Below, in pieces: positions 33,950 to 42,805 of a stretch of DNA of 64,000 bases. Each line of letters begins with the position of its first letter. The stretch's first letter is position 1. A model generated the notes under the pieces. The model was not told the DNA's origin. It did not search any database and was given only the letters and a program-made list of their open reading frames with translations. Source of the stretch: Ruminococcus champanellensis 18P13 = JCM 17042 (lineage in GTDB: Bacteria; Bacillota; Clostridia; Oscillospirales; Ruminococcaceae); assembly GCF_000210095.1 (NCBI RefSeq), contig NC_021039.1:954650-1018649 (forward strand), written 5' to 3'. Made by a program: the position numbers and the translations under genes.

Positions 33950-35416
33950 ATGAAGTATTCACCAAGCCTGGAAACCATCAAAGCCTATGCGGAAAGCGGC
34001 GCATATAAGATCCTGCCGGTCAGCTGTGAACTGCTGGCAGATCTGTGTACGCCCATTGAGGCCCTGCGCAGGCTCAAGCAGGTATCCACCCATTGCTATC
34101 TGCTGGAGTCGGTGGCAGAGCGGGAGAAGTGGGGGAGATACACCTTTCTGGGGTTTGATCCGAAGCTGGACATTACCTGTTCCGGCAGGGACATGAAGAT
34201 CGGAGATGTGCGGATCAAAACGGAGCATCCGGCACAGCAGCTGCGACAGATCCTTGCAGAGTATAAAAGCCCCCGACTGCCGGAGCTGCCGCCCTTTACC
34301 GGCGGATTGGTGGGATACTTCTCCTACGACTTTTTGAAGTATGCAGAGCCGTCCGTGGATCTGGAGACCCGGGACACGGAGAATTTCAAGGACGTGGATC
34401 TGATGCTGTTCGATAAGGTGATCGCCTTTGACCACTTCCGGCAGAAGATCATCCTCATTGCCAATATGTCTTTGGAGGATCCGGAAACCGGGTACAACAA
34501 GGCAGTGATGGAACTGGAGAGCATGGCGGCGCTGCTGAAAACCGACATCCCCAAGCAGGAACAGCCCGGGCATCTGCTGGGAGACTTTACGCCCCTGTTT
34601 GACCGGGAAAGCTACTGTGACATGGTGGAGCAGGCAAAGCATCACATCCGGGAGGGGGATATTTTTCAGATTGTTCTGTCCAATCGGCTGGCTGCTCCTT
34701 ATACAGGCAGCTTGCTGAACACCTACCGGATCCTGCGGACGTTGAATCCCTCCCCCTATATGTTTTACTTTTCCGGCATGGACGTGGAGATCGCCGGTGC
34801 TTCTCCGGAAACATTGGTGAAGCTGGAGGATGGGGTGCTGCACACCTTCCCCCTGGCAGGAACCCGTCCCCGGGGAAAGACCGAAGGGGAAGACAAGGCG
34901 CTGGAGGCGGAGCTGCTGGCGGATGATAAGGAACTGGCGGAGCACAACATGCTGGTGGATCTGGGGCGGAATGACCTGGGGAAGATCAGCCAATTCGGCA
35001 CTGTGCAGGTGGAAAAGCTGCACAGCATTGAGCGATACTCCCATGTGATGCACATCGGCTCTACCATCCGGGGGCAGATCCGGCAGGACTGCGACGCACT
35101 GGATGCAGTCAGCGCCGTTTTACCCGCAGGCACCCTGTCAGGGGCGCCTAAGATCCGGGCATGTCAGCTGATTGCCAGACTGGAACAGAATAAGCGGGGC
35201 ATTTACGGAGGCGCCATCGGGTATATCGATTTTACCGGGAATCTGGATACCTGCATTGCCATCCGGATCGCATACAAGAAAAACGGCAAGGTGTTTATCC
35301 GCAGCGGCGCAGGCATCGTAGCAGATTCCGTGCCGGAAAAGGAATACCAGGAATGCATCAATAAGGCGGCGGCAGTGGTCAATGCCCTGAAAGCGGCAGA
35401 GGAGGCGGATGTATGA
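33950..35416 (+). CDS. trpE: Anthranilate synthase component I
   Basis: A 488-residue protein that makes anthranilate from chorismate with ammonia from TrpG. The tryptophan feedback site LLES is present ('CYLLESVAE'), and the chorismate-binding domain shows 'GDIFQIVLSNR', 'PSPYMFYF', 'ASPETLVK', 'PLAGTRPRG', 'DLGRNDLGKIS' and 'GAPKIRACQLI'. ATG 33950 has GGAGG 6 nt upstream and follows the T-box terminator. It overlaps trpG by 4 bp. It should be both attenuated by the T-box and feedback-inhibited. Confidence 0.96.
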   Translation: MKYSPSLETIKAYAESGAYKILPVSCELLADLCTPIEALRRLKQVSTHCYLLESVAEREKWGRYTFLGFDPKLDITCSGRDMKIGDVRIKTEHPAQQLRQILAEYKSPRLPELPPFTGGLVGYFSYDFLKYAEPSVDLETRDTENFKDVDLMLFDKVIAFDHFRQKIILIANMSLEDPETGYNKAVMELESMAALLKTDIPKQEQPGHLLGDFTPLFDRESYCDMVEQAKHHIREGDIFQIVLSNRLAAPYTGSLLNTYRILRTLNPSPYMFYFSGMDVEIAGASPETLVKLEDGVLHTFPLAGTRPRGKTEGEDKALEAELLADDKELAEHNMLVDLGRNDLGKISQFGTVQVEKLHSIERYSHVMHIGSTIRGQIRQDCDALDAVSAVLPAGTLSGAPKIRACQLIARLEQNKRGIYGGAIGYIDFTGNLDTCIAIRIAYKKNGKVFIRSGAGIVADSVPEKEYQECINKAAAVVNALKAAEEADV

Positions 35417-35993
35417 TACTTCTGATTGATAACTACGACAGCTTTTCCTATAACCTGTTTCAGCTGGTGGGAGAATTGGAGCCGGACATCCGGGTGATCC
35501 GGAACGATGCGCTGACCGTTGACCAGATCCGGGAGCTGTCACCGGATCGGATCATTCTTTCCCCTGGTCCCGGGCGGCCGGAGGATGCCGGGGTCATTGT
35601 GGAGGCAGCCGGAACATTGTCCCGGCGCATCCCCACTTTGGGAGTGTGCCTGGGGCATCAGGCAATCTGTGCCGCATACGGAGCCAGGATCACCTACGCA
35701 AAGCAGCTGATGCACGGAAAGCAGTCCATGGTGCAGTTTCTGGGGGATTGTCCTCTGTTCCGGGGTTTGCCGCAAACCGCACCGGTGGCACGGTACCATT
35801 CTCTGGCGGTGGATCCGGACAGCCTGCCGGATTGCCTGACAATCACAGCAGTGACGGAGGACGGGGAGATCATGGGGATCCGGCACAGGGAAACCCCATT
35901 TACGGGGTGCAGTTTCATCCGGAGTCCATCATGACCCCGGACGGCAAACAGATGCTGAAAAACTTTATTCAGGGAGGAAACGATCATGATTAA
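35413..35993 (+). pseudogene. trpG: Anthranilate synthase component II, interrupted by a -1 frameshift
   Basis: Glutamine amidotransferase subunit. 'DNYDSFSYNLFQLVGE', 'LSPGPGRPEDAG' and the nucleophile Cys in 'GVCLGHQAI' are in frame. At 35894-35897 a run of four C (after GAAA) should be five: with one more C the reading becomes '[29 protein letters not shown]', ending at TAA 35993 with 193 residues. As written, the frame goes to a stop at 35934 and loses the catalytic His-Glu of 'FHPES'. The restored stop overlaps the trpD start, which argues that the intact frame is the original one. TrpE could still use free ammonia, so the loss might be partly tolerated. Confidence 0.9.
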
Positions 35994-37002
35994 GGAAGCT
36001 ATTGTAAAAATCGTGGACAAGCAGGATCTGACCTATGACGAGGCGTATGCAGTCATCAGTGAGATTATGGGAGGGGAAACCTCCCCCACCCAGAATGCAG
36101 CCTTTCTTGCCGCCCTGTCCACCAAGAGCACCAAGGCGGAGACCATTGAGGAGATCACCGGCTGTGCGGCGGCTATGCGGGACAAGGCGACCCGGCTGCA
36201 TCATAACCTGGATCTGACGGAAATTGTCGGCACTGGCGGAGACGGCGCCCACAGCTTCAATATTTCCACCACTGCCGCTTTGGTATGCGCTGCTGCCGGG
36301 CAGAAGATCGCAAAACACGGCAACCGGGCTGCATCCTCTGACTGCGGCACGGCGGATTGCCTGGAGGCGCTGGGGGTCAACATTAACCTGGAGCCGGAAA
36401 CCTGTCTGAAGCTGCTGGAGCAGGTGAATTTCTGCTTCTTCTTTGCCCAGAAATACCACACCTCCATGAAGTATGTGGGGGGCATCCGTAAGGAACTGGG
36501 CATCCGCACCGTATTCAACATTCTCGGCCCGCTGACCAATCCTGCAAGCCCCAAGCGGCAGCTGCTGGGGGTATATGATGCCTCTCTGGTGAATCCCCTG
36601 GCGCAGGTGCTGATGAAGCTGGGAGTGGAAAAGGGTATGGTGGTATACGGACAGGACAAACTGGACGAGATCTCCCTGTGTGCCCCAACCACGGTTTCCG
36701 AGTTCCGGGACGGCTGGTTCAAGAACTATGAGATCACCCCGGAGCAGTTCGGTTTTGCCCGGTGTACCCGGCAGGATCTGCAGGGAGGTACGCCGGCGGA
36801 GAATGCAGCCATCACCCGTGCCATTCTGGCAGGGGAGCAGGGGCATCGGCGGAATGCGGTGCTGATGAACGCAGGGGCTGCCCTGTACATCGGGGAGCTG
36901 GCGGATTCCATGGTGGATGGGATCCGGCTTGCAGCAGAAACCATTGACAGCGGCAAGGCGGCGGCATTGCTGGACAAGCTGATCGTCGCATCCAATCAGT
37001 GA
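35986..37002 (+). CDS. trpD: Anthranilate phosphoribosyltransferase
   Basis: A 338-residue enzyme joining anthranilate and PRPP. The PRPP site is '[14 protein letters not shown]', then '[21 protein letters not shown]' and '[14 protein letters not shown]'. ATG 35986 has AGGGAGG at an 8-nt distance and lies in the end of trpG. Length and motifs are complete. Confidence 0.96.
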   Translation: MIKEAIVKIVDKQDLTYDEAYAVISEIMGGETSPTQNAAFLAALSTKSTKAETIEEITGCAAAMRDKATRLHHNLDLTEIVGTGGDGAHSFNISTTAALVCAAAGQKIAKHGNRAASSDCGTADCLEALGVNINLEPETCLKLLEQVNFCFFFAQKYHTSMKYVGGIRKELGIRTVFNILGPLTNPASPKRQLLGVYDASLVNPLAQVLMKLGVEKGMVVYGQDKLDEISLCAPTTVSEFRDGWFKNYEITPEQFGFARCTRQDLQGGTPAENAAITRAILAGEQGHRRNAVLMNAGAALYIGELADSMVDGIRLAAETIDSGKAAALLDKLIVASNQ

Positions 37003-37010
37003 GGTGCAGT

Positions 37011-37790
37011 ATGACGAGCCTGGATCAGTTGGCGCAGCATGCAGCAGAGCGTGTTGCCGCCGCACAGCAGCGGCTGTCCCTTAGGGAGCTCAGGCGTCAG
37101 GCGCTGGCTCTGCCAAAGGGGAGGTTTGCCTTTGAGCATGCCCTCCAAAAGCCGGGTATTTCCTTTATCTGCGAATGCAAAAAGGCATCCCCCTCCAAGG
37201 GGATCCTTGCAGAGGATTTTCCCTATCTGTACATTGCCAGAGCGTATGAAGATGCAGGAGCGGACTGCATTTCTGTGCTGACGGAGCCGAAATGGTTCCT
37301 GGGGTCGGATGCCTATCTGCAAGAAATCGCTGCCGCTGTGTCCATTCCCTGTCTGCGAAAGGATTTCACCATCAGCGACTATCAGATCTATGAGGCAAAG
37401 CTGTTGGGGGCACAGGCGGTGCTGCTGATTTGCAGCATCCTGTCCCCGGAGCAGCTTCGGACGTATATTCAGCTCTGTGATGAACTGGGACTGTCCGCAC
37501 TGGTGGAAGCCCACGATGCAGCGGAGATTTCCATGGGGCTGACCGCCGGGGCAAGGATCATCGGGGTCAACAACCGGAATCTGAAGGATTTTTCCGTGCA
37601 TACGGACAATAGCTGCGCGTTGCGGAAGCTGGTGCCCAAGGAGGTTCTGTTTGTATCGGAAAGCGGTGTGCAGTCAGCGGCGGATGTGGAAAAGCTCCAG
37701 CAGACGGGAGCGGATGCAGTACTGATCGGGGAAGCGCTGATGCGTGCTCCGGACAAGAAAGCCCGGCTTTCTGAGCTGCGTGGCGCATGA
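37011..37790 (+). CDS. trpC: Indole-3-glycerol phosphate synthase
   Basis: A 259-residue TIM barrel. The catalytic residues are in 'FICECKKASPSKG' (Glu and Lys), 'SVLTEPKWFLG', 'CLRKDFTISDYQIYEA' (Lys), 'LVEAHD' and 'GVNNRNLKDF'. It closes the indole ring. ATG 37011 follows GAGGTG; the stop overlaps trpF (ATGA). Confidence 0.96.
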   Translation: MTSLDQLAQHAAERVAAAQQRLSLRELRRQALALPKGRFAFEHALQKPGISFICECKKASPSKGILAEDFPYLYIARAYEDAGADCISVLTEPKWFLGSDAYLQEIAAAVSIPCLRKDFTISDYQIYEAKLLGAQAVLLICSILSPEQLRTYIQLCDELGLSALVEAHDAAEISMGLTAGARIIGVNNRNLKDFSVHTDNSCALRKLVPKEVLFVSESGVQSAADVEKLQQTGADAVLIGEALMRAPDKKARLSELRGA

Positions 37791-38386
37791 CCCGGATCAA
37801 GCTGTGCGGTCTGACCCGACCCTGTGATATTGCATACGCCAACGCCCTGCTGCCGGAGTACATCGGCTTTGTGTTTGCGCAAAAGAGCAGCCGGTATCTG
37901 TCCCCGGAGCAGGCGGCAGTCCTTGCAGCACAGCTGGACAGCCGGATCACCCCGGTGGGCGTGTTTGTGGATGAAGCGCCGGAACGGATTGCTGCTCTGG
38001 TGCATGCCGGCACCATCCGGGCAGTACAGCTGCACGGCCATGAGGATGCAGCGTACATTGCCCGTTTGCGGCAGCTGACCAACTGTCCGGTGATCCAGGC
38101 GTTCTGCATCCGGACGTTGGCGGATATCCGCCGTGCCAACCGATCTCCGGCGGATCTGATTCTGCTGGATTCCGGAGGCGGCACCGGCAGAGCATTTGAC
38201 CATGGGCTGCTGGAGGGCATTACAAGGCCCTACTTTCTTGCAGGGGGACTGACTGTGGAAACGGTGGCACAGGCGATCCGCAGGCTGCATCCCTTTGGGG
38301 TGGATGTAAGCTCCGCTCTGGAAACAGACGGGGTGAAGGATGAACAAAAAATGACAGTCTTTGTAGGAGCTGTCCGAAAGGAATGA
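37787..38386 (+). CDS. trpF: Phosphoribosylanthranilate isomerase
   Basis: A 199-residue TIM barrel that carries out the Amadori rearrangement before TrpC. The catalytic Cys is in '[11 protein letters not shown]' and the Asp in '[14 protein letters not shown]'; 'VQLHGHED' and '[10 protein letters not shown]' complete the family pattern. The gene is separate from trpC, as in most Firmicutes. Confidence 0.95.
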   Translation: MTRIKLCGLTRPCDIAYANALLPEYIGFVFAQKSSRYLSPEQAAVLAAQLDSRITPVGVFVDEAPERIAALVHAGTIRAVQLHGHEDAAYIARLRQLTNCPVIQAFCIRTLADIRRANRSPADLILLDSGGGTGRAFDHGLLEGITRPYFLAGGLTVETVAQAIRRLHPFGVDVSSALETDGVKDEQKMTVFVGAVRKE

Positions 38387-38390
38387 GTAT

Positions 38391-39575
38391 ATGAAAAAGG
38401 GAAGATTCGGCGTTCACGGCGGACAGTACATTCCGGAGACCCTGATGAACGCTGCCATAGAACTGGAGCAGGCATATCTGCATTACAAGGATGACCCCGC
38501 ATTCAACCGGGAACTGACGGAGCTGATGAATGAGTATGCAAACCGTCCCTCCCGGCTGTACTATGCAGGGCAACTGACCAATGCCCTGGGTGGCGCAAAG
38601 ATCTATTTGAAGCGGGAGGATCTGAACCATACCGGCTCCCACAAGATCAACAATGTGCTGGGGCAGGCTCTGCTGGCAAAGAAGATGGGAAAGACCCGGC
38701 TCATCGCCGAGACCGGTGCCGGACAGCATGGTGTGGCAACTGCTACAGCTGCTGCCCTGATGAACATGGAGTGCGTGGTATTCATGGGGGAGGAGGATAC
38801 CCGGCGGCAGGCGCTGAATGTGTACAGAATGAAGCTGCTGGGTGCACAGGTGGTGCCGGTGACCAGCGGCACGGCGACGCTGAAGGATGCGGTCTCCGAG
38901 GCCATGCGGGAATGGACATCCCGGATCGATGACACCCATTACTGTCTGGGTTCCGTTATGGGGCCTCATCCCTTTCCTACCATTGTCCGGGATTTCCAGG
39001 CGGTGATCTCCCGGGAGACCAAAGCGCAGCTCCTGGAGAAGGAGGGCAGGCTGCCGGATGCAGTGATTGCCTGTGTAGGCGGCGGTTCCAATGCCATGGG
39101 CAGCTTTTATCATTTCATTGACGATCCCACCGTGCGGCTCATTGGCTGTGAAGCGGCAGGCAGGGGCATCGATACCTTTGAAACCGCTGCAACGATCAAC
39201 ACCGGCAAGCTTGGCATTTTCCACGGGATGAAATCCTACTTCTGTCAGGATCAGTACGGTCAGATTGCCCCGGTGTATTCCATTTCCGCCGGGCTGGATT
39301 ACCCGGGCGTCGGACCGGAGCATGCGTACCTGCATGACATTGGCAGAGCGGAATATGTGCCGGTGACGGATGAAGAAGCGGTAGAAGCCTTTGAGTATTT
39401 ATCCAGGACGGAGGGTATCATTCCTGCCATTGAATCCGCCCATGCGGTTGCCTATGCCATGAAGCTGGCTCCCACCATGCGCCGGGATCAGATCATTGTA
39501 ATTACTGTTTCCGGTCGTGGGGACAAGGATTGTGCAGCCATTGCCAGATACAGAGGGGAGGATCTGTATGACTAA
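38391..39575 (+). CDS. trpB: Tryptophan synthase beta chain
   Basis: A 394-residue PLP enzyme that joins indole and serine. The PLP lysine is in 'HTGSHKINN', followed by '[13 protein letters not shown]', '[16 protein letters not shown]'-like text (here [10 protein letters not shown]) and '[12 protein letters not shown]', the phosphate loop. It is of the TrpB1 type that pairs with TrpA. ATG 38391 has AAAGGAATG spacing. Its stop overlaps trpA by 8 bp. Confidence 0.97.
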   Translation: MKKGRFGVHGGQYIPETLMNAAIELEQAYLHYKDDPAFNRELTELMNEYANRPSRLYYAGQLTNALGGAKIYLKREDLNHTGSHKINNVLGQALLAKKMGKTRLIAETGAGQHGVATATAAALMNMECVVFMGEEDTRRQALNVYRMKLLGAQVVPVTSGTATLKDAVSEAMREWTSRIDDTHYCLGSVMGPHPFPTIVRDFQAVISRETKAQLLEKEGRLPDAVIACVGGGSNAMGSFYHFIDDPTVRLIGCEAAGRGIDTFETAATINTGKLGIFHGMKSYFCQDQYGQIAPVYSISAGLDYPGVGPEHAYLHDIGRAEYVPVTDEEAVEAFEYLSRTEGIIPAIESAHAVAYAMKLAPTMRRDQIIVITVSGRGDKDCAAIARYRGEDLYD

Positions 39576-40344
39576 GATTAGAGCGGCATTTGAAAAGGGA
39601 AAGGCGTTCATTCCCTTTATTACCTGTGGGGATCCGGATCTGGAAACCACAGCAGCGGTTGTCCGAGAGGCTGTCCGGAATGGGGCGGATCTGGTGGAAC
39701 TGGGCATCCCCTTTTCCGATCCCACCGCAGAGGGCCCGGTGATCCAGGGGGCAAACATTCGTGCGCTGGCAGGGGGCATGACCACGGATCGTGCATTTGC
39801 ACTGGTGGAGAACCTGCGGCAGGATGTGACCATCCCTTTGGTATTCATGACCTACGCCAACGTGGTGTTTTCCTACGGGGCGGACGCCCTTTTTGCCAAC
39901 TGCGCAAAGGTGGGGATTGACGGCATCATTCTGCCGGATCTGCCCTTTGAGGAAAAGGATGAATTCCAGTCCGTAAGCCGGAAGTATGGGGTGGATCTGA
40001 TCTCTCTGATCGCTCCCACCTCTCACCAGCGGATCGCTATGATCGCCAGGGAGGCGGAGGGCTTTCTGTACATTGTATCCAGTCTTGGCGTGACGGGTAC
40101 ACGCAGTGAGATCACAACGGATCTGGCATCCATCATACAGGTGGTGCGGGAAAATACAGATGTACCCTGCGCCATCGGCTTCGGCATATCCACTCCGGCG
40201 CAGGCAAGACAGATGGCGGAGCTTGCAGACGGGGTCATTGTCGGATCAGCGATCATCAAGCTGCTTCAGCAGCACGGCACACAGGCTGCCCCGGTAGTGG
40301 GCGCATACGTCAAAGAAATGAAGCAGGGGATCATGGATCTCTGA
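39568..40344 (+). CDS. trpA: Tryptophan synthase alpha chain
   Basis: A 258-residue TIM barrel that cleaves indole-3-glycerol phosphate and channels indole to TrpB. The catalytic Glu is in '[19 protein letters not shown]' and the Asp in '[14 protein letters not shown]'. '[11 protein letters not shown]' and '[27 protein letters not shown]' bind the phosphate. ATG 39568 lies in the end of trpB with GGGGAGG upstream. It is the last gene of the operon, just before a strong terminator. Confidence 0.97.
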   Translation: MTKIRAAFEKGKAFIPFITCGDPDLETTAAVVREAVRNGADLVELGIPFSDPTAEGPVIQGANIRALAGGMTTDRAFALVENLRQDVTIPLVFMTYANVVFSYGADALFANCAKVGIDGIILPDLPFEEKDEFQSVSRKYGVDLISLIAPTSHQRIAMIAREAEGFLYIVSSLGVTGTRSEITTDLASIIQVVRENTDVPCAIGFGISTPAQARQMAELADGVIVGSAIIKLLQQHGTQAAPVVGAYVKEMKQGIMDL

Positions 40345-40351
40345 CAGAAAA

Positions 40352-40380
40352 CAGCCCCTCACAGGATTCGTGAGGGGCTG
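40352..40380. terminator. Bidirectional terminator between trpA and the PAP2 gene
   Basis: A 10-bp perfect stem CAGCCCCTCA/TGAGGGGCTG with a 9-nt loop. It is followed by CGTTTTA on the plus strand and by TTTTCTG on the minus strand. It serves two converging operons. Confidence 0.9.
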
Positions 40381-40384
40381 CGTT

Positions 40385-40927
40385 TTATGCCTGCCGGGTA
40401 CGCCGTGACATGGAGTCGGCAGCAGTGGTGGTCAGCTTGCCGATCAGCATGCCGATGCTCAGGGAAGCCAGTACATCCGACGGGAAATGCACATACAGAT
40501 ACAGCCGTGAAAAGGCGATGAGTGCCGCCAGGGGGATGGCTGCCAGACCGAATTTTCGGTTTGCTGCGGTCAGCATATACGCACCGATCACGGAGCAAAG
40601 GGTATGCCCGGAAGGGAAGGAGTAATCCGCTGGATTCCGGATCAGCAGGCTGACCTCCTCCTGCCAGCAGGGGCGGGGTCTTGCCACCAGAAGCTTCAGG
40701 CACACATTGCCTACCAGGACACCGGCTGCCAGTGCTCCCAGCATCATGCATCCGTACTTCCGGTATTTCTTTGAGAGCATCAGTCCGAAGGATGCGGCAA
40801 GCCAGACAGCTCCGCCATCTCCAAGCATTGTGATCTTTGGCATCAGCACGTCCAGCGGGTCGCATTGCAGGGTATCCCGGATCCCGTGGAGGATCGTCCA
40901 GTCCAGTTCTTGAATCAGTTGCAGCAT
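40385..40927 (-). CDS. PAP2-family membrane phosphatase
   Basis: A 180-residue membrane protein with about five helices. PAP2 motifs: 'KLLVARPRP' (K-x6-RP), 'SFPSGHT' (PSGH) and 'SRLYLYVHFPSDVLAS' (SR-x5-H-x3-D). It acts on phospholipid or isoprenoid phosphates such as undecaprenyl pyrophosphate or phosphatidate. It is the last gene of a four-gene minus-strand operon with a P-type ATPase, a GT2 enzyme and a phospholipase-C-like protein, and overlaps the latter by 13 bp. Confidence 0.92.
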   Translation of the reverse strand: MLQLIQELDWTILHGIRDTLQCDPLDVLMPKITMLGDGGAVWLAASFGLMLSKKYRKYGCMMLGALAAGVLVGNVCLKLLVARPRPCWQEEVSLLIRNPADYSFPSGHTLCSVIGAYMLTAANRKFGLAAIPLAALIAFSRLYLYVHFPSDVLASLSIGMLIGKLTTTAADSMSRRTRQA

Positions 40928-41541
40928 AATGGTTCCTTTCTGGGTTTATCCCCATGCGCTCTGTGTGCGCTTTGGCATGATGGGGCAGACGAAACAACCT
41001 GTATGCGGAGACTTCTGCACAGGCTGAAGCATGCTTCTGTGATATAGCGGCAGTCCGTTTGACAGGAAGGGACTTCGGACAGATACCGCCGGTGGAATCG
41101 GGATAGCTCCCGGGTTCCTGCCGGGAATATGGCGTCTGTACGGTTCGGTGTGCACGCTTGCAGATATCGGGTAAATACCCGGTGGAGCCGATGCTCATAG
41201 CTGCGGTGCTGCTTCAGATTGCCGGAAAAGATTCTGTTGTGAACAAAGGTAAAACTGTCCGCCAGATAATGGAGGGCGGCACCGAACCGGAACCATTGCA
41301 GCGGCGACTGCACATCGCTTTTATGCAGCTTTTGCGTCAGCCGGGCAAGGTGCTTGCCGGCGTTTTCCGCGTTGTGTCCATGCAGAAACCGATGGTGCAG
41401 GGAACCTCTTGTATAGGTGACTGGATTCAGATCCGGCTCCACACAGCCCAGCAGAAACAGGCTTTTGCGCATGGGATCCAGGAAAATGTCCTGCTGTCGG
41501 AGCAGAAAGCTGCCCAGCAGTCTATGATCTTTCGTTTGCAT
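40915..41541 (-). CDS. Zinc-dependent phospholipase C-like protein
   Basis: A 208-residue protein. The first 130 residues show a His/Asp pattern of the bacterial zinc-dependent phospholipase C/S1-P1 nuclease fold: 'FLLGCVEPDLNP', 'HHRFLHGHN', 'FGAALHYLADSFTFVHN' and 'YEHRLH'. The C-terminal 60 residues are basic and less conserved. No signal peptide is visible, so it would act inside or at the membrane. It starts directly after the GT2 stop. The role in lipid or lipoglycan remodelling is inferred from its neighbours. Confidence 0.75.
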   Translation of the reverse strand: MQTKDHRLLGSFLLRQQDIFLDPMRKSLFLLGCVEPDLNPVTYTRGSLHHRFLHGHNAENAGKHLARLTQKLHKSDVQSPLQWFRFGAALHYLADSFTFVHNRIFSGNLKQHRSYEHRLHRVFTRYLQACTPNRTDAIFPAGTRELSRFHRRYLSEVPSCQTDCRYITEACFSLCRSLRIQVVSSAPSCQSAHRAHGDKPRKEPLCCN

Positions 41542-42792
41542 TCAAGCGCTCCTTTCTGTCCGGCTGTCTGCCAGCTCTCCCATGGATATATGTCTGCTGT
41601 GGGCGATGGGTTTCCAGTCCGGTTTGCATGTCAGCGCAGCCACAGTGACCGGCAGATAGGTCAGCATAAATACCGGGAAGGTAAGGGTGAACAGGAGCTT
41701 TCTGTGGGGGCTGCAATTGATCTGCTTCCATTCCGTGATGGTGGTGAGGAGTCCCAGCGCAAACATGGTGCAGCACAGATTGACAAGACTCTGGGTGATG
41801 GAGAGCAAAACGGTCATAACGTCCATTCCGTTGACCATGCACAGCACAGCGAAGGTCAGATTAATCAGAATGCTGACCCAGGCGAGAATCGCCGCCGGCG
41901 CAATGTTCATCAGCATATCAAAACAGGAGAAGTTCCCCTGGAAACTGCCCTTGATCACCTTGCCGCCGTACCGGTGCAGCACCTGTAAATATCCCTGTAC
42001 CCACCGGGTTCTCTACCGGATGGACTGCCGGAAGCCGGTGGGCTGCTCATCATAAAAGACGGCACTGGGGCAATAGCCGATTTTTTCGCCGTTTACGATG
42101 TTGTGGGCGGTAAATTCAATGTCCTCAGTCAGGGAGAAAAAGTGCCAGCCGCCGCATTTCTGAAGAATCCGGGCAGAAAAGAGAAATCCGGTTCCGGATA
42201 CACCGCAGCTTGCGCCGATGGAAGCACGGGGACGGTTCAGATACTGGGCTTCCCGCAGAAACCACAGCCCATACCCGGCACTGATCCAGTTGTCTCCGTA
42301 ATTTTTAGTGTTTCGGTAACTGGTCACAATATCATACCCGGTGGAAAAAGTCTTGTTGATTTCCTGGATGTAATCAGGAGCTACCAGGTTGTCCGCATCG
42401 AACACCAGGTAGGCATCATATTTTTTGCGTATCTTTCGCAGCAGAAAATCCAGAGCATAGCCCTTGCCTGTGTGCGTCTGGTCGAACCGCTCAAAAACGG
42501 CGGCTCCGTGGGCGTTTGCCACTGCGGCGGTGCGATCCGTGCAGTTGTCGGCGACCACATAAATATCGATCAGTTCCGCAGGATAAGTCTGTGTGTTCAG
42601 GCTGTCCAGGAGATCCCCGAGGACGGATTCCTCATTTCTTGCAGCGATCAGAACCCCAAAGCGGTGCCGTTTCCCCTTCGGCAGGGGCTTTTTCTTTTTC
42701 AGAAGCGCAATGGGTATGTAGAGAAACTGATAGGCGTAGCAGGCGAAAAACAGTACCATAATTACATAGTTAATAATCTTGATGGCTTCCAT
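41542..42792 (-). pseudogene. GT2 membrane glycosyltransferase interrupted by an amber codon
   Basis: A 416-codon frame of the cellulose synthase-like GT2 family: N-terminal membrane helix (residues 5-28), catalytic domain with 'FDADN' (DxD type) and 'TEDIEF' (TED), and C-terminal helices ('APAAILAWVSILINLTFAVL' and others). The codon at 42015-42013 is TAG exactly where the Q of the QxxRW substrate motif belongs: the sequence reads GFRQSIR-stop-RTRWVQGYLQ. A single C-to-T change from CAG explains it. The rest of the frame is intact to the stop at 41542. ATG 42792 has AAAGGAGG upstream. It would make a polysaccharide or glycolipid; activity is probably lost. Confidence 0.88.
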
Positions 42793-42805
42793 GGTGATGC
42801 CTCCT

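Noticed and set aside
42013-42015. TAG read as glutamine (stop-codon recoding)
   Set aside because: Other genes in the window end at TAG in the expected place and no second in-frame TAG was found.
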